In this document: piece by piece, positions 11,801 to 22,685 of the stretch
Layout: the number at the start of each line of letters is the position of its first letter
Position numbering within the stretch: position 1 is the first letter of the stretch
DNA from: Trichosphaerium sp. ATCC 40318
Lineage: Eukaryota > Discosea > Flabellinia > Trichosidae
Length of the DNA stretch: 64,000 nt
Assembly (NCBI GenBank): GCA_038496445.1
Contig: JALMLS010000385.1
Coordinates: 1-64,000 of the forward strand
Direction: 5' to 3'
Translations under genes and position numbers: made by a program
Notes under the pieces: model-generated
Databases searched by the model: none
The model's input: the letters and a program-made list of their open reading frames with translations, nothing else
Told to the model about the DNA's origin: nothing

Positions 11801-12840
11801 AGCTATCATCATTTGTAGCCTCAGGACGGGTTGACTATAAACTAATATATAGACACAAAAGTTTGTAACGATCATCTACCTTGGAATCAGTACTGGTTTG
11901 ATTACCATCTGGTATAATAGATAATAAACACTTTAAAATGTACGCTACTAACAAAAGGGGTCACCTTTCCCACAAACTATCTCGACCATCAGGCTAAAGG
12001 CACTTTTTTGAAAAAATGAGTTTTAATAGTTTTAGTTTTTCTTTGAGCCAAGAACTGTTTTTAAATTGAAAATTCGTCCATGTATGCTATGGCATGATGT
12101 GTACATCATGACTAATTTTAGGGTATGGGTTGTACTTAGAGAAGGTAAAACAGTCAATTTAATTTTTAGACACTTTTGAAAAAACGAGTGATTTTTGCTC
12201 ATGCTTAACACCTACTTTTTCTTACACAACTTGAATACACGCTATACTGTATTATGTACCCGTTTGGTATACGTACGTAGCACTTTGATGTAAACTTTTT
12301 AAATTGCTCTTGAACAGACATTATAAACGTCAAGTGTCAGTAGCAGACTTAAACCTGACTTTAAGGCTGTATCGATGTAATGTGCATGCTTTCGTCTTTT
12401 GTCACAAGTGAGGGCTATGGCAAATACTTCTGCTGCCAGACGACAACGGAAACAAGCTATATTTTAGCAGCAAAAAGGTATGCCTTTTCTCTGAAGCGAA
12501 GTTGTTTGAGAAAATTATGAGAAGTTCATTTACAAAGTTAGGCAGTTCGTGCATGCAGTTGAGAAGTTTCGTTGTTTTTTCTAACTTATCGTTACCTTCA
12601 TAAAAAAACTCTTTAGACCACGAAACTATTATATCCGTTGCCTGGCTGTCATGAAATATTATTCAATTATTCAATTACTTTTCATTTAACCAAGTTCATC
12701 GAACGTTCAGCATAATATCGCAAACAATATAAACCATTTCGCCACGGTCAACAACACAATAAACACAACCATATCATGTGTAATACAAGGTACGCATCTA
12801 ATGACGCTGAGAATTTTCACTGTCAATAGATATTGATACG
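11801..12840. other. Long AT-rich intergenic region, no gene seen
   Basis: About 1 kb without a reading frame that looks coding. The last part before 12841 has a plausible 40-nt intron (gtacgcatctaat...caatag, ending at 12829). The first exon of the next gene may therefore lie near 12776, but the reading phase from the nearest ATG does not fit cleanly. Confidence 0.5.
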
Positions 12841-14427
12841 TTGTTTAGTTTAGAAGGCAGCTTGCTATGTATACCAACGGAGATTCTAGTTCAGATTTTC
12901 GAGCTAGTTCCAAAATCATTAAAAGCACTAGGTAACACATGCTATGACTTCTATCTAATCATACGTGATGTTACTGGGTACCCATTTATTGTAGTAAGAT
13001 CTCTTCATGCCGCGAAAACGATTGCCAAATACCCTGGGGTTCTTAAGCATTCAACAATTTCTGTGGATAGAGCTGTTTACTCTCATATTGTTCCAGTGAT
13101 TAAAGCTCTTGCTGGTGCCCGTCAACTCAATATTAGATATTCGGGTATCAAAGACAAGGATATATTACCTCTCACCAACATTCACTCTATCAACCTCGAA
13201 GGCACCTCAGTATCGAACGCTTGTCTAAAACAATTTTCTGGTGTTCACACAATAAGTCTAAGCCACACAAACATTAGAGGTGATGGCGTTAAAGTACTTG
13301 CTGGTGTTCATACTATTGATCTTGGCTATACTAAAGTGAATGATACTGGTATTCAAGCACTAGCAGGCGTTCACAAGATCGATCTAAGACGCACGTTTAC
13401 AGTGACAGATAAAGGAATTAAGGCACTTGCTGGCGTTCATACGATAAATCTATCCCATACAAAAGTCAGAGATACTGGGCTCCAAGCTCTTGCTGGGGTT
13501 CATACTATTAGCCTGGGTTATTGCCTGCTTATAACAAATGAAGGTGTGAAATCTCTTGCTGGAGTTCACACAATTAACCTCGAAAATACAAACATTACTG
13601 ATGCTAGTATTATTGAACTATCTGGCGTACATACAATTCATTTACAGGGCACACAAGTAACAGATGATGGTATAATGGCTTTGGGAGGTGTACATTCGAT
13701 ATATTTACAAGGTACTAGCGTCACAGATACAGGAGTAAAGGCACTTGGTGGCGTTCATACTATCAACTTGGATAGGACAAGGATAACTGGGGAGTGTCTA
13801 TCAGCTCTTGCTGGTGCTCACTCTGTTTCATTGCAAAGCACTGCTATCTCAGGAGAGCATCTCGAAAAACTTGCTGGGGTTCACACAATTGACTTAGCAC
13901 GAGCCACAACATCTGTTAAAGGCATAGTAGCACTTGCAGGTGTACATACAATTCAGTTACAAAATTGTCAAGCCATGGGCGGTTACAAAGGCTCACTTGA
14001 CGAAACTATCAGAGCGCTTGCTGGTGTTCAACCTTACAAAGACTCAGCTGACAAAATTGTCAAAGCGCTTGCTGGTGTTCATACAATTGGCTTATACAGG
14101 ACTGATGTATCTGATGAGGGTGTTAAAGCATTGTCTGGAGTACATGAGATAGACCTTGGTCATACACGAGTTACAGACGAAGGGTTGAAAGCGCTAAAAG
14201 GCGTTCATACTATTTGCTTAGCTGGCACAAAGGTAACAGATAAAGGTATACTAGCACTTCAAGGTGTTCATACCATAAAGGTATGGGATACAAAGGTAAC
14301 AAAAGAAGGTATAAGGCAGCTTTCTATGTCAGGTGTGAGTACTATGTATGTGAGTGCCGCACAAATAGCTGAGAGCGAACAGGCGCAGCTACGCAAAAAT
14401 TATGGAGTAGAGTTTGTATGTGTGTAG
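12841..14427 (+). CDS. F-box protein with about 20 short leucine-rich-like repeats, at least 528 aa
   Basis: A single long open exon. Residues 8-45 (LLCIPTEILVQIFELVPKSL...TCYDF) form an F-box. From about residue 90 to 515 there are about 20 repeats of roughly 24 residues with consensus LAGVHTIxLxxTxVTDxGIKA, a regular LRR-like solenoid. One unit near 14020-14070 is shortened and irregular (AGVQPYKDSADK). F-box/LRR proteins are substrate receptors of SCF ubiquitin ligases. No ATG lies in frame between the upstream stop (12808-12810) and 12841. The true start is therefore either in a short upstream exon or at a downstream Met. Similar F-box plus GVHT(I/L)xL repeat proteins are, as I recall, common in large DNA viruses of amoebae. 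A shorter paralogue lies at 37393-38145. Confidence 0.85.
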   Translation: MFSLEGSLLCIPTEILVQIFELVPKSLKALGNTCYDFYLIIRDVTGYPFIVVRSLHAAKTIAKYPGVLKHSTISVDRAVYSHIVPVIKALAGARQLNIRYSGIKDKDILPLTNIHSINLEGTSVSNACLKQFSGVHTISLSHTNIRGDGVKVLAGVHTIDLGYTKVNDTGIQALAGVHKIDLRRTFTVTDKGIKALAGVHTINLSHTKVRDTGLQALAGVHTISLGYCLLITNEGVKSLAGVHTINLENTNITDASIIELSGVHTIHLQGTQVTDDGIMALGGVHSIYLQGTSVTDTGVKALGGVHTINLDRTRITGECLSALAGAHSVSLQSTAISGEHLEKLAGVHTIDLARATTSVKGIVALAGVHTIQLQNCQAMGGYKGSLDETIRALAGVQPYKDSADKIVKALAGVHTIGLYRTDVSDEGVKALSGVHEIDLGHTRVTDEGLKALKGVHTICLAGTKVTDKGILALQGVHTIKVWDTKVTKEGIRQLSMSGVSTMYVSAAQIAESEQAQLRKNYGVEFVCV

Positions 14428-14536
14428 ACTGCAATATTTTATACAATGTAAAAACATCTGTTTCCTAACGCCTCTTGGATTGTAAATACACGATAGCTAC
14501 TGCAAGTTTTTTTCTTAAGTTCGATGTCTTGTTGTT

Positions 14537-14829
14537 TTACTTAACCTTCTTTGGGAACAAAAGGCTGTAGGTGGCCTTGCTTAAGCATCCATCTTTAGTT
14601 GTACGTTTGCATTTGTTTCCTTCGTCAGAAGGTGGTAAACGTAACCAAGAATGTTTAACGCAATCTTCGTCACCTGGTAGAAATGAGGATTCAAAAAAAA
14701 AACCAAAGCTTGCTGTTTTGATTTCGTACCGTTTTCACTCTTGAAACTACCCTCAACAACAAACAACTCTTCGCCACCCCATCCTACAGTCTGTACAACT
14801 ATGTTTGTCACCTGATTGTAATTCTGCAA
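14537..14829 (-). CDS. Possible small gene or gene remnant, two exons, unrecognised
   Basis: On the minus strand an ATG at 14829 opens MQNYNQVTNIVVQTVGWGGEE. A 59-nt gtacga...accag intron joins it in frame to a second exon with GDEDCVKHSWLRLPPSDEG and ending LLFPKKVK stop (about 78 aa). Both halves look coding (balanced composition, conserved-looking Cys and Trp). I recognise no family and see no signal peptide. It abuts the dispersed repeat at 14853, so it may be the surviving 3' part of a larger gene disrupted there. Confidence 0.4.
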
Positions 14830-14852
14830 TGGCTATACTACTATCTTGTCTT

Positions 14853-15088
14853 CTGGCGGGTTCATAAGAAAAAAACTCCCGGTTCATAAGAATTTCAACT
14901 TTTTTCAACGCAACCATACACACAGCAGTCAACTTTTAATTGTTTGTTTCTTTTTACAGGCATGGGAATCATGCTCAATATTGTATACAAACAGCAAAAT
15001 CTCATATTGAAGCATTTGATAGGCCGGGACATGACGAAATTCACAGCGTCCACATTTTTCTGTTTTTTTTAGCAGTGTCCATGAATTG
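14853..15088. repeat. Dispersed repeat, copy A (about 235 bp)
   Basis: Closely similar by eye to 23581-23833, starting at ctggcgggttcat and running to the T-run before agca. It is diverged by substitutions and small indels (for example catgctcaatatt against catgatttctcaatatt). The plus strand contains ILKHLIGRDM or, in the other copy's frame, SHIEAFDRPGHDEIHSVH. No terminal inverted repeat or transposase is visible. Confidence 0.75.
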
Positions 15089-16099
15089 ATCACGCACCAC
15101 CTGAGATAATACAAAATAACGTGATATGGTTGGTGTATAGGCAAGTGACATAGAGTGTTCAATACAAGACCCCATTGAGAATATCAATGTCATTAAAATG
15201 AGTGACATACATTTCCCTACGAACTGAAATTTGAGAGTTTAGTAGTAATGCATACACTTGTAGTCATTGTAAGATTCTAAAATGTCTACAAGATTAGTGC
15301 TAGGGCAATAAAATAGATGTGGCTTCAGTTATGGATCTTTGGAGTTGTCACATAATACACACGCAAAATTCAAGCAACCGGGCAGACACTTAAATATGTA
15401 CCCTTTGTGTTGAATCCAACGTTGCGCCTATTGATTGGTCGTTTTTTGAAACTTTCGCTACTAAAATCGTTAGTATGATAAACGAAGTGTTGTAGAAGAT
15501 CCTTTATGAATTGTAACGCGTGATAAGTTGTACAAGCTTGTTAAACAAGAAAATGTTGTAATGTACACTAAACGACACGCCATGACACGCCATGACAAAC
15601 TACGTACTGTTTTTAAACCATGTGATTGATTCTTATGAATGGGGAGTTCAAAAAGTTAAGTCTTATGAATGGGGATATTAAGTCGTAAGATCTCGGCAGG
15701 TCTTATCATCAGATAGTGTATAGTATTCAAAAATATTTTTGTAGAGCTCTTCGTGCTCCGCTTTCAGCCATAAAACGCATTTTTTCACTTTCTTCATGGA
15801 ACCAACCAAGCCCACCAAGAACACTGCCTGTTCTCAAAATCACATATTATACGCCCTTTGAGTCATGTATTGTGTTTGCGCCAAAGCACTTGTAAAAACA
15901 AATTACTAATAGCAGGGTGATAAAAAACTGCCAAATTTTAGTTTTTTAGGCGTTCGAAAATTGCCGTTAGGCTAATGGTCGAAAACCAGCTTTAGTGCTC
16001 ACGGTAACAAAAATACTGGTAGGCTTAACCCTAATTTTTGGTATCGACAGTCAATAAGCGTCAAGTGCACACTTCTGAACTCACTCTCCTTATGTTACT
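15089..16099. other. Intergenic region, no gene seen
   Basis: About 1 kb of AT-rich DNA. It has short local duplications: cttatgaatgggga occurs at about 15632 and 15661, and cgccatgaca occurs twice near 15581 and 15590. Nothing coding is recognised. Confidence 0.5.
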
Positions 16100-16927
16100 A
16101 TGAATGGACCGTCCAGACCATTAATACATCCTTATATCTCCCATTTGATTAAAATATCAGCGAGTGGGTACGCAGCTGCGTTGATTGGCGCTTACGTTTC
16201 TTTTCCTTTTGAAAAAGTCGAAATTAGAAGACAGTACTTGTTAGCAGCTGATAGAAGCAAATACAGCAATGTTTTAAAGGGATTCAAGCATATAGTGACG
16301 AATGAAGGAATAAAAGGCTTATATAAAGGTGGAAATTATACTATACTTATAAGAACAACATACAGTACATTACCTTTACTTATAATTGATGAGTTGTACA
16401 GAAAAGTATTTGTATCTTCCAAGAAATCTTTTGATATCTTTGGAGAAACAACAAGTGCTGTACTCTCTGGTATTACAACAAGGCTATTGACTCATCCTTT
16501 TGATTACTACAGAGTAAAGCTTCAGACAAGTGTACACTACACAGGTACAGTACCTCTTATTTTAAGTGTAATCAGGAAAGAATCTATATTCGAACTCTAT
16601 AGAGGATGTCTTCCAAGTATGGTTTTTACTGCCAGTTATGCTCTACTTCTGTTTCCTTCATTTGCTTGGCTTAAAGGATACCAAATGTTTCAAGATAGTA
16701 AACTTGCTTCTGATGTAGCTAGTAGTAGCTTAGCAAGTGTGATTGCATCATCTGGATCTCGTGTGGTACACAATATCTATGACTTGAATAAAACAAAATT
16801 GAATGGTTCATCTCAGCTTTTGAGATGTTTTAGTTTAAGAGGAGAAGGTATACGAATATTTATAAGGCTTCCTATTATCTCTGCTGGCTTATCAATAATT
16901 GAACTACAAAAAAGATACTTAGGTTGA
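16100..16927 (+). CDS. Mitochondrial carrier family (SLC25) protein, 275 aa, intronless
   Basis: One exon of 275 codons with the three-fold carrier layout. The first repeat carries PFEKVEIRRQ, matching the Px[DE]xx[KR]x[KR] signature, and the second carries PFDYYRVKLQ. The third repeat has only a degenerate form, HNIYDLNKTKL, where the Pro is lost. Aromatic/glycine matrix-helix motifs (GLYKGG, ELYRGC) follow the first two signatures as expected. Carriers exchange metabolites across the inner mitochondrial membrane; the substrate is unknown. The lack of introns contrasts with most neighbours outside the 12.8-17.8 kb block. Confidence 0.88.
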   Translation: MNGPSRPLIHPYISHLIKISASGYAAALIGAYVSFPFEKVEIRRQYLLAADRSKYSNVLKGFKHIVTNEGIKGLYKGGNYTILIRTTYSTLPLLIIDELYRKVFVSSKKSFDIFGETTSAVLSGITTRLLTHPFDYYRVKLQTSVHYTGTVPLILSVIRKESIFELYRGCLPSMVFTASYALLLFPSFAWLKGYQMFQDSKLASDVASSSLASVIASSGSRVVHNIYDLNKTKLNGSSQLLRCFSLRGEGIRIFIRLPIISAGLSIIELQKRYLG

Positions 16928-17317
16928 TACCGTGCCGTCCCTGTCCCTTGCTTCTCCAAGCTGCCATGATGCTATATATAAGTGGAACTTTCAGAGAGTA
17001 GTGGTACTACTACTCCTCTCTGCACACAGCAGAGAGGCGTCAGTAAAGTATTGAATATTTAGTGCTTCAATAGTGTAACACCATCCAATTGACAAAGTGT
17101 TTGACGTCTAAAACAATATTATTGACATCCTTAATAAATACATATCATCTTTTCGCTGAGTCCGCAGTAAATTTCTTAGTTTTCTATCTGCAGTGTTACC
17201 TGTTGTATTAAATACGTTGAATTCAGTGTTTGTACTATTAGTTTGTGAAAATCTGTTTCAGAAGGGCGTCACGTGTGTTAAGTCGGCTGACTGTAATAAT
17301 TGTAGATTAACAGTAAC
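16928..17317. other. Intergenic region between SLC25 and F-box/MORN genes
   Basis: Starts with a GC-richer stretch containing tatatata (16973-16980), then the strong hairpin at 17015-17037, then AT-rich DNA with one CACGTG near 17270. It probably holds the 3' end of the carrier gene and the promoter of the next gene. Confidence 0.5.
17015..17037. terminator. Perfect 9-bp stem, 5-nt loop hairpin downstream of the SLC25 gene
   Basis: CCTCTCTGC and GCAGAGAGG flank the loop ACACA. It lies about 90 bp after the SLC25 stop codon. A second small palindrome (gtagtggtactac, near 16998-17010) sits just before it. Strong palindromes mark transcript ends in several giant viruses, but in a nuclear gene this role is only a possibility. 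Confidence 0.4.
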
Positions 17318-17830
17318 ATGGAAACGCTTCTTGTTTCGCATCTACTTCTTCTCCCTATCGAGATACAGCTAGATATCATCGACATTGACTTTGAGGTTTA
17401 TAAAAAATGGCCAATCTTATCAAAACAGACAGCAACAATGACAAGGTATGATAACAAGATGAATAAACACGGAAAATGGCTTAAAAACCGTTACTACCCA
17501 AAACTGCTAAAATCACAAATTATCGTGCAAGAGTATTGGAAACATGGTGTACGCCATGGAGAGTTTAAGGGTTGGAGAAGTAATGGCAAATTATTACGCA
17601 AGTATGCCTATGTTGATGGAAAAGTACAAGGCGAGTACAACAAGTGGCATGAAGATGGTCAATTGATAGAACAATGTTATTACATAAATGGTAAACTTGA
17701 TGGAGTGCGTAATGTATGGTATTCAACTGGTGAATTGGCAAGCTGTTGTACCTACATTAAAGGGGAAAAACAGGGAGATGAAAAAAGATGGAGTAACTTA
17801 GGTATTGAAATAAATGGTCACTGCAAATGA
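17318..17830 (+). CDS. F-box protein with MORN_2-type repeats, 170 aa, intronless
   Basis: One exon. The N-terminus (LLLLPIEIQLDIIDID...WPILSKQTATMTRYDNK) is an F-box-like helix set. From residue about 75 there are four repeats of the form HGEFKGWRSNGKLLRKY / QGEYNKWHEDGQLIEQC, the MORN_2 (YwqK-like) repeat of about 23 residues. The same N-terminus occurs in the gene at 61846-63501 (LPLELQRDIIDLDFEMY...LSKQAATTTRFDNK), so the two are paralogues. This one has no transmembrane tail and no intron, while the other has both. F-box/MORN proteins of this type are, as I recall, abundant in Marseillevirus-like viruses. Confidence 0.85.
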   Translation: METLLVSHLLLLPIEIQLDIIDIDFEVYKKWPILSKQTATMTRYDNKMNKHGKWLKNRYYPKLLKSQIIVQEYWKHGVRHGEFKGWRSNGKLLRKYAYVDGKVQGEYNKWHEDGQLIEQCYYINGKLDGVRNVWYSTGELASCCTYIKGEKQGDEKRWSNLGIEINGHCK

Positions 17831-18133
17831 ACGGAACTACAAGTTCATCAAACAATTTGGTCTTGGAACACTGAAGACATAAAAGAGATATCGGCATTGA
17901 GAGTTGAGAAAGTAAGAATTTTATCCACTTGTTTGGTTAAAAGTCAACAAAATAAATACTGAACTGATAGTCGGCTTTAAGAATACCTACCTTCTTTTCA
18001 ACTGAATCTCTTCTAACAAGCTATCTAAAGCTGTTTGTAAAACCTGCTTACGAAACCACTTAATCTCATCAACATGATGAAATATTTAAAGGCAATGAAG
18101 TCCTTCCGAAAAGATTTTTTTTTGGTTCAAAGT
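17831..18133. other. Convergent 3' region, no gene seen
   Basis: About 300 bp between the F-box/MORN stop and the MBOAT stop (opposite strands). AT-rich, no supported feature. Confidence 0.5.
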
Positions 18134-20046
18134 TTATTGGTTTTTTTTGTTCTTCTTGGCTACAGTTCGACGCTTTACAGGTAAAACAATGTCTAGTATA
18201 AAAAGAAGACCAAAAATAACAACGTATCCAATATGACCTGTCCATAGGAGTCCATCATTAAAGTAGTATACAATAGGTTCCCACTTAACCAAGTTAAAAG
18301 GAATAAAGTTAATAGGTAGAGTAATCTGTAAAGAAAGAAAACTGAAAATATCATAAAAAGTCTTCCAAGGTTGAATAGGTTCTTCTTTACGTGGATCTGA
18401 TGGATCTGGACAACGAACAAAGTACGGTCTGAACCTTTTTCTAAATCTTCTACTTATATCAGTGGACACAGCAGCAAAGAAAAACGCAAAGAGGTAGCCT
18501 ATACAAAACGTCAGACAATTTGTTTCAAAGTTCGCAAATTTTTTTTGTACCAGGGTAGAGACCATGCCATATTGCGCTTAAAACATTCGTTGCATACAAT
18601 GCAAATGTAGAAGGACGTCCACTCTTTCCTGGCAACCTCATATAACAGTAAACTTTTAAAGTTCTTCCAACATGTATGTTCCAGTATGTCGCCAAGTCTC
18701 GAAAACTTTGACATGTTTCAACCTTATAAATGTCAATATTAGACGCCGCGTTAAACTCTAGTTTCCCATCTTGATCAAAACCACTAAACCCAAGACCATC
18801 AGCGATATTCAAAGCCTTGAATATTCATTAATAAAAAAATACAAAAAATCACGTGATATTTTTTCATTGCATCTAAAAATAAAACAAGCAAGTTACCTCC
18901 GCCAATTTCCAAACAAAGTAGTAATATAATCTGACACTGAAAAGACTTATCCATGCATAGAAGTACTTGTACCATAGACTCAATTTCATAAACTCATCTG
19001 ATGCAACCCACATGAATGGTATTGTTTTAACCCACCACATTTGAAGCGTAAGCATACCAACTGCCTGTACAAGACACCATAACGCAGGAAAGAATCCTGG
19101 AGGATTTTTACCTTAGCCAACGTTAAAAAAAAACAGCTTGTTTTATGGGTTGTTAAAGTGTTCACCTTTGAGCCTTTTGTCGGAGAACTTCGAGTTATCT
19201 GCGACAGAAATGTAGTGATTGTATTCTAGTATTGGTCCTGCTAGAAGCGTTGTGTAGTTGAAAGTAAACCCATGATACTCTAATAAAGTCGGTAGCTTGC
19301 GAACAGCATTTACTTCAAACTTGGGACCTAAAATTAGTATTCATCAGAAAGCGAAAACGAAACAACAAAGAGTCTCTGTCGTACTGCCTAGCGCCTTTTT
19401 CTTATTTAAGCGATCTCCATCATGACAATTCCAAGCAAAAGCGAGAAGACGCATCGTAAGGAGCATTTGTACCACTAACAGAAAAACCTTAGAAAAAACG
19501 TGAAAAAGAAAAAAAAGAAGGCACGAACTGCTAATGTCTAGGTTATTTCCGAGGTACATAACCCTGTATAAATGTAATAATATCAAGTGCGGCCATATTA
19601 CAGCATTAGTATATATATATGCTCTGTCTAAAGGCACGTAGTAAAGAATCTACGCAAACAAATTAGTTTGGAAAGAGGGCCAACTTTCAAAAAAAAATTT
19701 CACGTGCCAGGTATACAGCTGTAGTATCGAATAAACAGTGAAGCCATTGATATGGTCCAAATATAAAAATAAGAAACGCTATACCACTAAAAGATGATAT
19801 AGCATGTTTCAACGACGTAGAAGAGACTCTCCTATAGGTCACGTGATTAATTCAAAACGAAACAAGAAATGTTGATAGACAAAAGTAAGAATCGTATCAA
19901 AAAGTTGCTACATGTTCACTGTCGCGTACGTACCGGCGAATGAAGGCTATTGGAAAAGCTATAATAAAACAAGCCAAGAAACAAAGCTCACTAGTTGATA
20001 CACCTAGTTCTTTGTTCGCATACTCTACACACGATGCTAACGACAT
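18134..20046 (-). CDS. MBOAT family lysophospholipid O-acyltransferase
   Basis: Minus strand, start ATG at 20046, about nine exons. The protein is typical of membrane-bound O-acyltransferases of the LPCAT/MBOAT1-2 type. It opens with a hydrophobic N-terminus ending FGPYQWLH, then HLYRVMYLGNNLDIS, MLLTMRLLAFAWNCHDG, TTLLAGPILEYNHYI and NIADGLGFSGFD. The putative catalytic Asn is in YWNIHVGR and the catalytic His in LSAIWHGLYPGY. It ends with a lysine-rich KKNKKNQ tail, which could act as an ER-retention type signal. It would acylate lysophospholipids in the ER (Lands cycle). Introns are 50-110 nt. One of them (near 19849, TCACGTGA) and the one near 18850 contain the CACGTG palindrome. Two junctions, at 19389 and about 19525, were chosen among alternatives. 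Confidence 0.9.
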
Positions 20047-20239
20047 GCAATCCGCGTGTTATTTAGGTTGTATTGAACTTAACTTGAGAACTTGAGGCAT
20101 TTCAACGCGGTTTACTTTAAACCCTTAACTTTATGGCGCTCGAAACGTCATGCTAAGGTCTGGATCAAGCATAGTTTAAAACTCAACTCATTGTAAGTAA
20201 AAAATACCAACAACCACAATGTGAAAAGAAAAAAAAGGT

Positions 20240-21014
20240 TTATAATAAGAAGACCAATACAAGTGCTATCAAAGCCATGGATACTGTGACAATGAAAGAA
20301 GAAGAGCTAGGTGCAGCTGTAGGTGCATCTGTGCCAACAGTTGGTTCAACAGTAGTTGGTGGAGGGGTCACACCGCTAGCTTCTGTAATAGTAGCAGTTC
20401 CTGAAGCCCACATACATTGTGCAGCATCTGGACGTTCGACGACAAACCACCACTAGAAATTGAGTGTAAGGAAAATACCTTCAGCAGGAAAAGAATGATA
20501 ACGTACGCCCATTGTTACTGAACCAGTTCCAGCGGCTGGAGCAGTCCATGTAAAACCAATATCAGCGTTCTTAGCACTGGCATCCACGTGACGAAGAGAA
20601 CCATTGCAAGCAGCACCGTCGAATAGTGTTTCAGTTGTCGCAAGCGCGCCAGCATCATCAGATACTATGCTTCCAACAATTTGACCAGCAGGGGCAGCAC
20701 CAGTGTAAAATGAAACTACCAATCCCTATTCAAAAAAACACAATCTGTTAGTCGAAGTAGTTTGTACCAATTAAAATACGTACTTTGTACATCGCAGTAT
20801 CGCTAGCGGTTACAGTGAAGGTGTATGCGGTTTCAGGAGTGTACTCTGCAAGGGCAGGTGTGACACCAAGACCAGTAACGTCCGCAGCGGCTGTAGAGCA
20901 CATATTCATACATATACCATCACTATTCGCTGGGCAAACACTTATGGCACCCGTACTAAAGGCCAATGATGCGGCAATGAGACAAGCGACGAGGAGAATA
21001 AATCTAGCAGTCAT
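20240..21014 (-). CDS. Secreted reeler-domain-like protein with GPI-type C-terminus
   Basis: Three exons. The N-terminal signal peptide MTARFILLVACLIAASLAF is followed by an ectodomain of reeler type: YTPETAYTFTV, a GLVVSFYTGA strand, and FTWTAPAAGTGSVTMG, the diagnostic W-x-A-P...G-x-V strand. Cysteines pair up as in the family. A 54-nt intron (gtacgt...ttctag) after GSVTMG leads to WWFVVERPD. The C-terminus is a Thr/Pro/Ser linker ending in a hydrophobic stretch with no charged tail, which fits GPI anchoring. The reeler-like domain in 29389-32406 is a relative. Function is probably extracellular adhesion or surface defence, but this is inferred. Confidence 0.75.
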
Positions 21015-22685
21015 TTTGTTCTGTTTTTTTTTGCGAAGCGTTGCTTTGATCGATACAAAATCACGTGATAGTAAAATAAATAGTCCACCAAAAATTATTC
21101 AAATTTCCCTAAATTTCCCGCTTTCCTCCAATCTAAAGGAACAGATAAGTGTATCACAGTCATCTCTATACTATTGTCGATGGTAATACACTATGTGTAT
21201 CAATTTTAATTCTTCATATGAAAAGAGAAAGCGAAAAAAAAATGGACACAAAAAGTGTTGATTCAACATTTCCTTCAAGACGATTGTATGTTTGATTATA
21301 GAGCTTTTCGTCGATTTCATGCGACAATATAAATAAATCTCCCCGTCTATCCCCAAAGTTCGTTTGCTATGTGTAGTAATATTACGTAACGATTACGCAA
21401 GCCAAGAGGCTACACTGAAGTAATGTCTTTAAATCAAAAGTATTTTTTTTCCCTGTTGTTTACTAACACTTCACAACATTAGCGTTAGATAAAACACGTA
21501 TATAGCTGTATCATTATGGTTGTTTATCATTATTTCCTATTTGCAGAAATGAATCCTTTTACCCTATCCAAAATAAAAACCCTTTAAAAACATCTTATCA
21601 CGTGTATCAATCGGCGTAATTATACGCCTACCAATTGTTTCAATATTCTCCGTAATGTGATTACACTATTCACGCACAACCACAATACTATTGTTAATAC
21701 AGACGTATGCCTAATACCATTAAGAAAACGAGAGCAGGGCAGAAACCCAATTGGTAAAACATGTGAAATAAAAAAAACACAGAAAAGTCATAGAAACATA
21801 CCTTCACACCATCTTACACTCGCTAGTCGCTTTACGTATATCACGTGATAAATTTAGCGTTTAGTTTTCGTAGTACTAAGTGTTGTATAGTACGAGTGTA
21901 CTAGAGGGTACAAGGGGAAGCGTGTGGAGCTAAATACCTTTACAGGTAGCATTTGACGCATGTCGGATTGAAATCTCGTCATTTGAGACGACCGACTCTA
22001 CACGTTAGTGTAACGACCGGTATAAGAAGGACCAATGAGATAAGCGTAGTAAGAAGATCTATCATTTTGTCTTTTAGGTTGCCGACAAAGTGAAAGAAAA
22101 TGTTGGTTTTGAAAAATACAACCCTTCAGCAAGCGTCTATTGTCAGGTCATCTCAAAATGTAATAATATCCTACACACGCATCCCCCAAGTGAAATAGCT
22201 GCACGTCGTTAGCGTAAAAGCAAACCGTAAAAGACATTTTGAGCGTGATCTCAAACAAGCAAGTATTTCGCGTGCTGTTTCCTAAATTCTTTGAAGTGCC
22301 CATAAGAATAAAGTACCCTGATCCTGGCGCTGAATACCGAAACGTCCGATTTGGCTTCAGGTGAAAACAGTCTGTGCAAAGAAAAAGTCCTCGGTTCCAT
22401 TACAACGTCGCACGCTGTCCTACTAAGCACAAGTAAGTTCGGACACGTGACATGAGAAGAGGTGCTGATTGAAAACGTTAAGAAGTACTCTAAACAAAAT
22501 ACGTACTTGTCGGACCTGTGTGGGAACATCGCTGGGAAACTCGGCTTTTCCAATACGTTGTGTTGTCTTGCTATAAGCTCAATACTGACTTAGTGTAATT
22601 GACTTAAAAAAAGCCTGTCTTTTCATTGATACCATTGGTAGCTGTCTTACTTTGTGATAAAGAGAACAAATGCATTGTTCACTCA
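21015..22685. other. Long intergenic region, no supported gene
   Basis: About 1.7 kb. It contains four or five CACGTG sites (about 21061, 21599, 21841, 22444). A minus ORF at 22251-22553 (100 codons) lacks a signal peptide, domain or paralogue and I do not accept it as a gene. The promoter of the reeler gene must lie at the left end. Confidence 0.5.

Noticed and set aside
12841-17830. Idea that the window is itself a giant-virus genome
   Set aside because: APC7, TAF13, MBOAT and many spliceosomal introns show nuclear eukaryotic DNA; only the intron-free cluster could be virus-derived.
22251-22553. 100-codon minus-strand ORF
   Set aside because: No domain, paralogue or splice context; within the size expected by chance.
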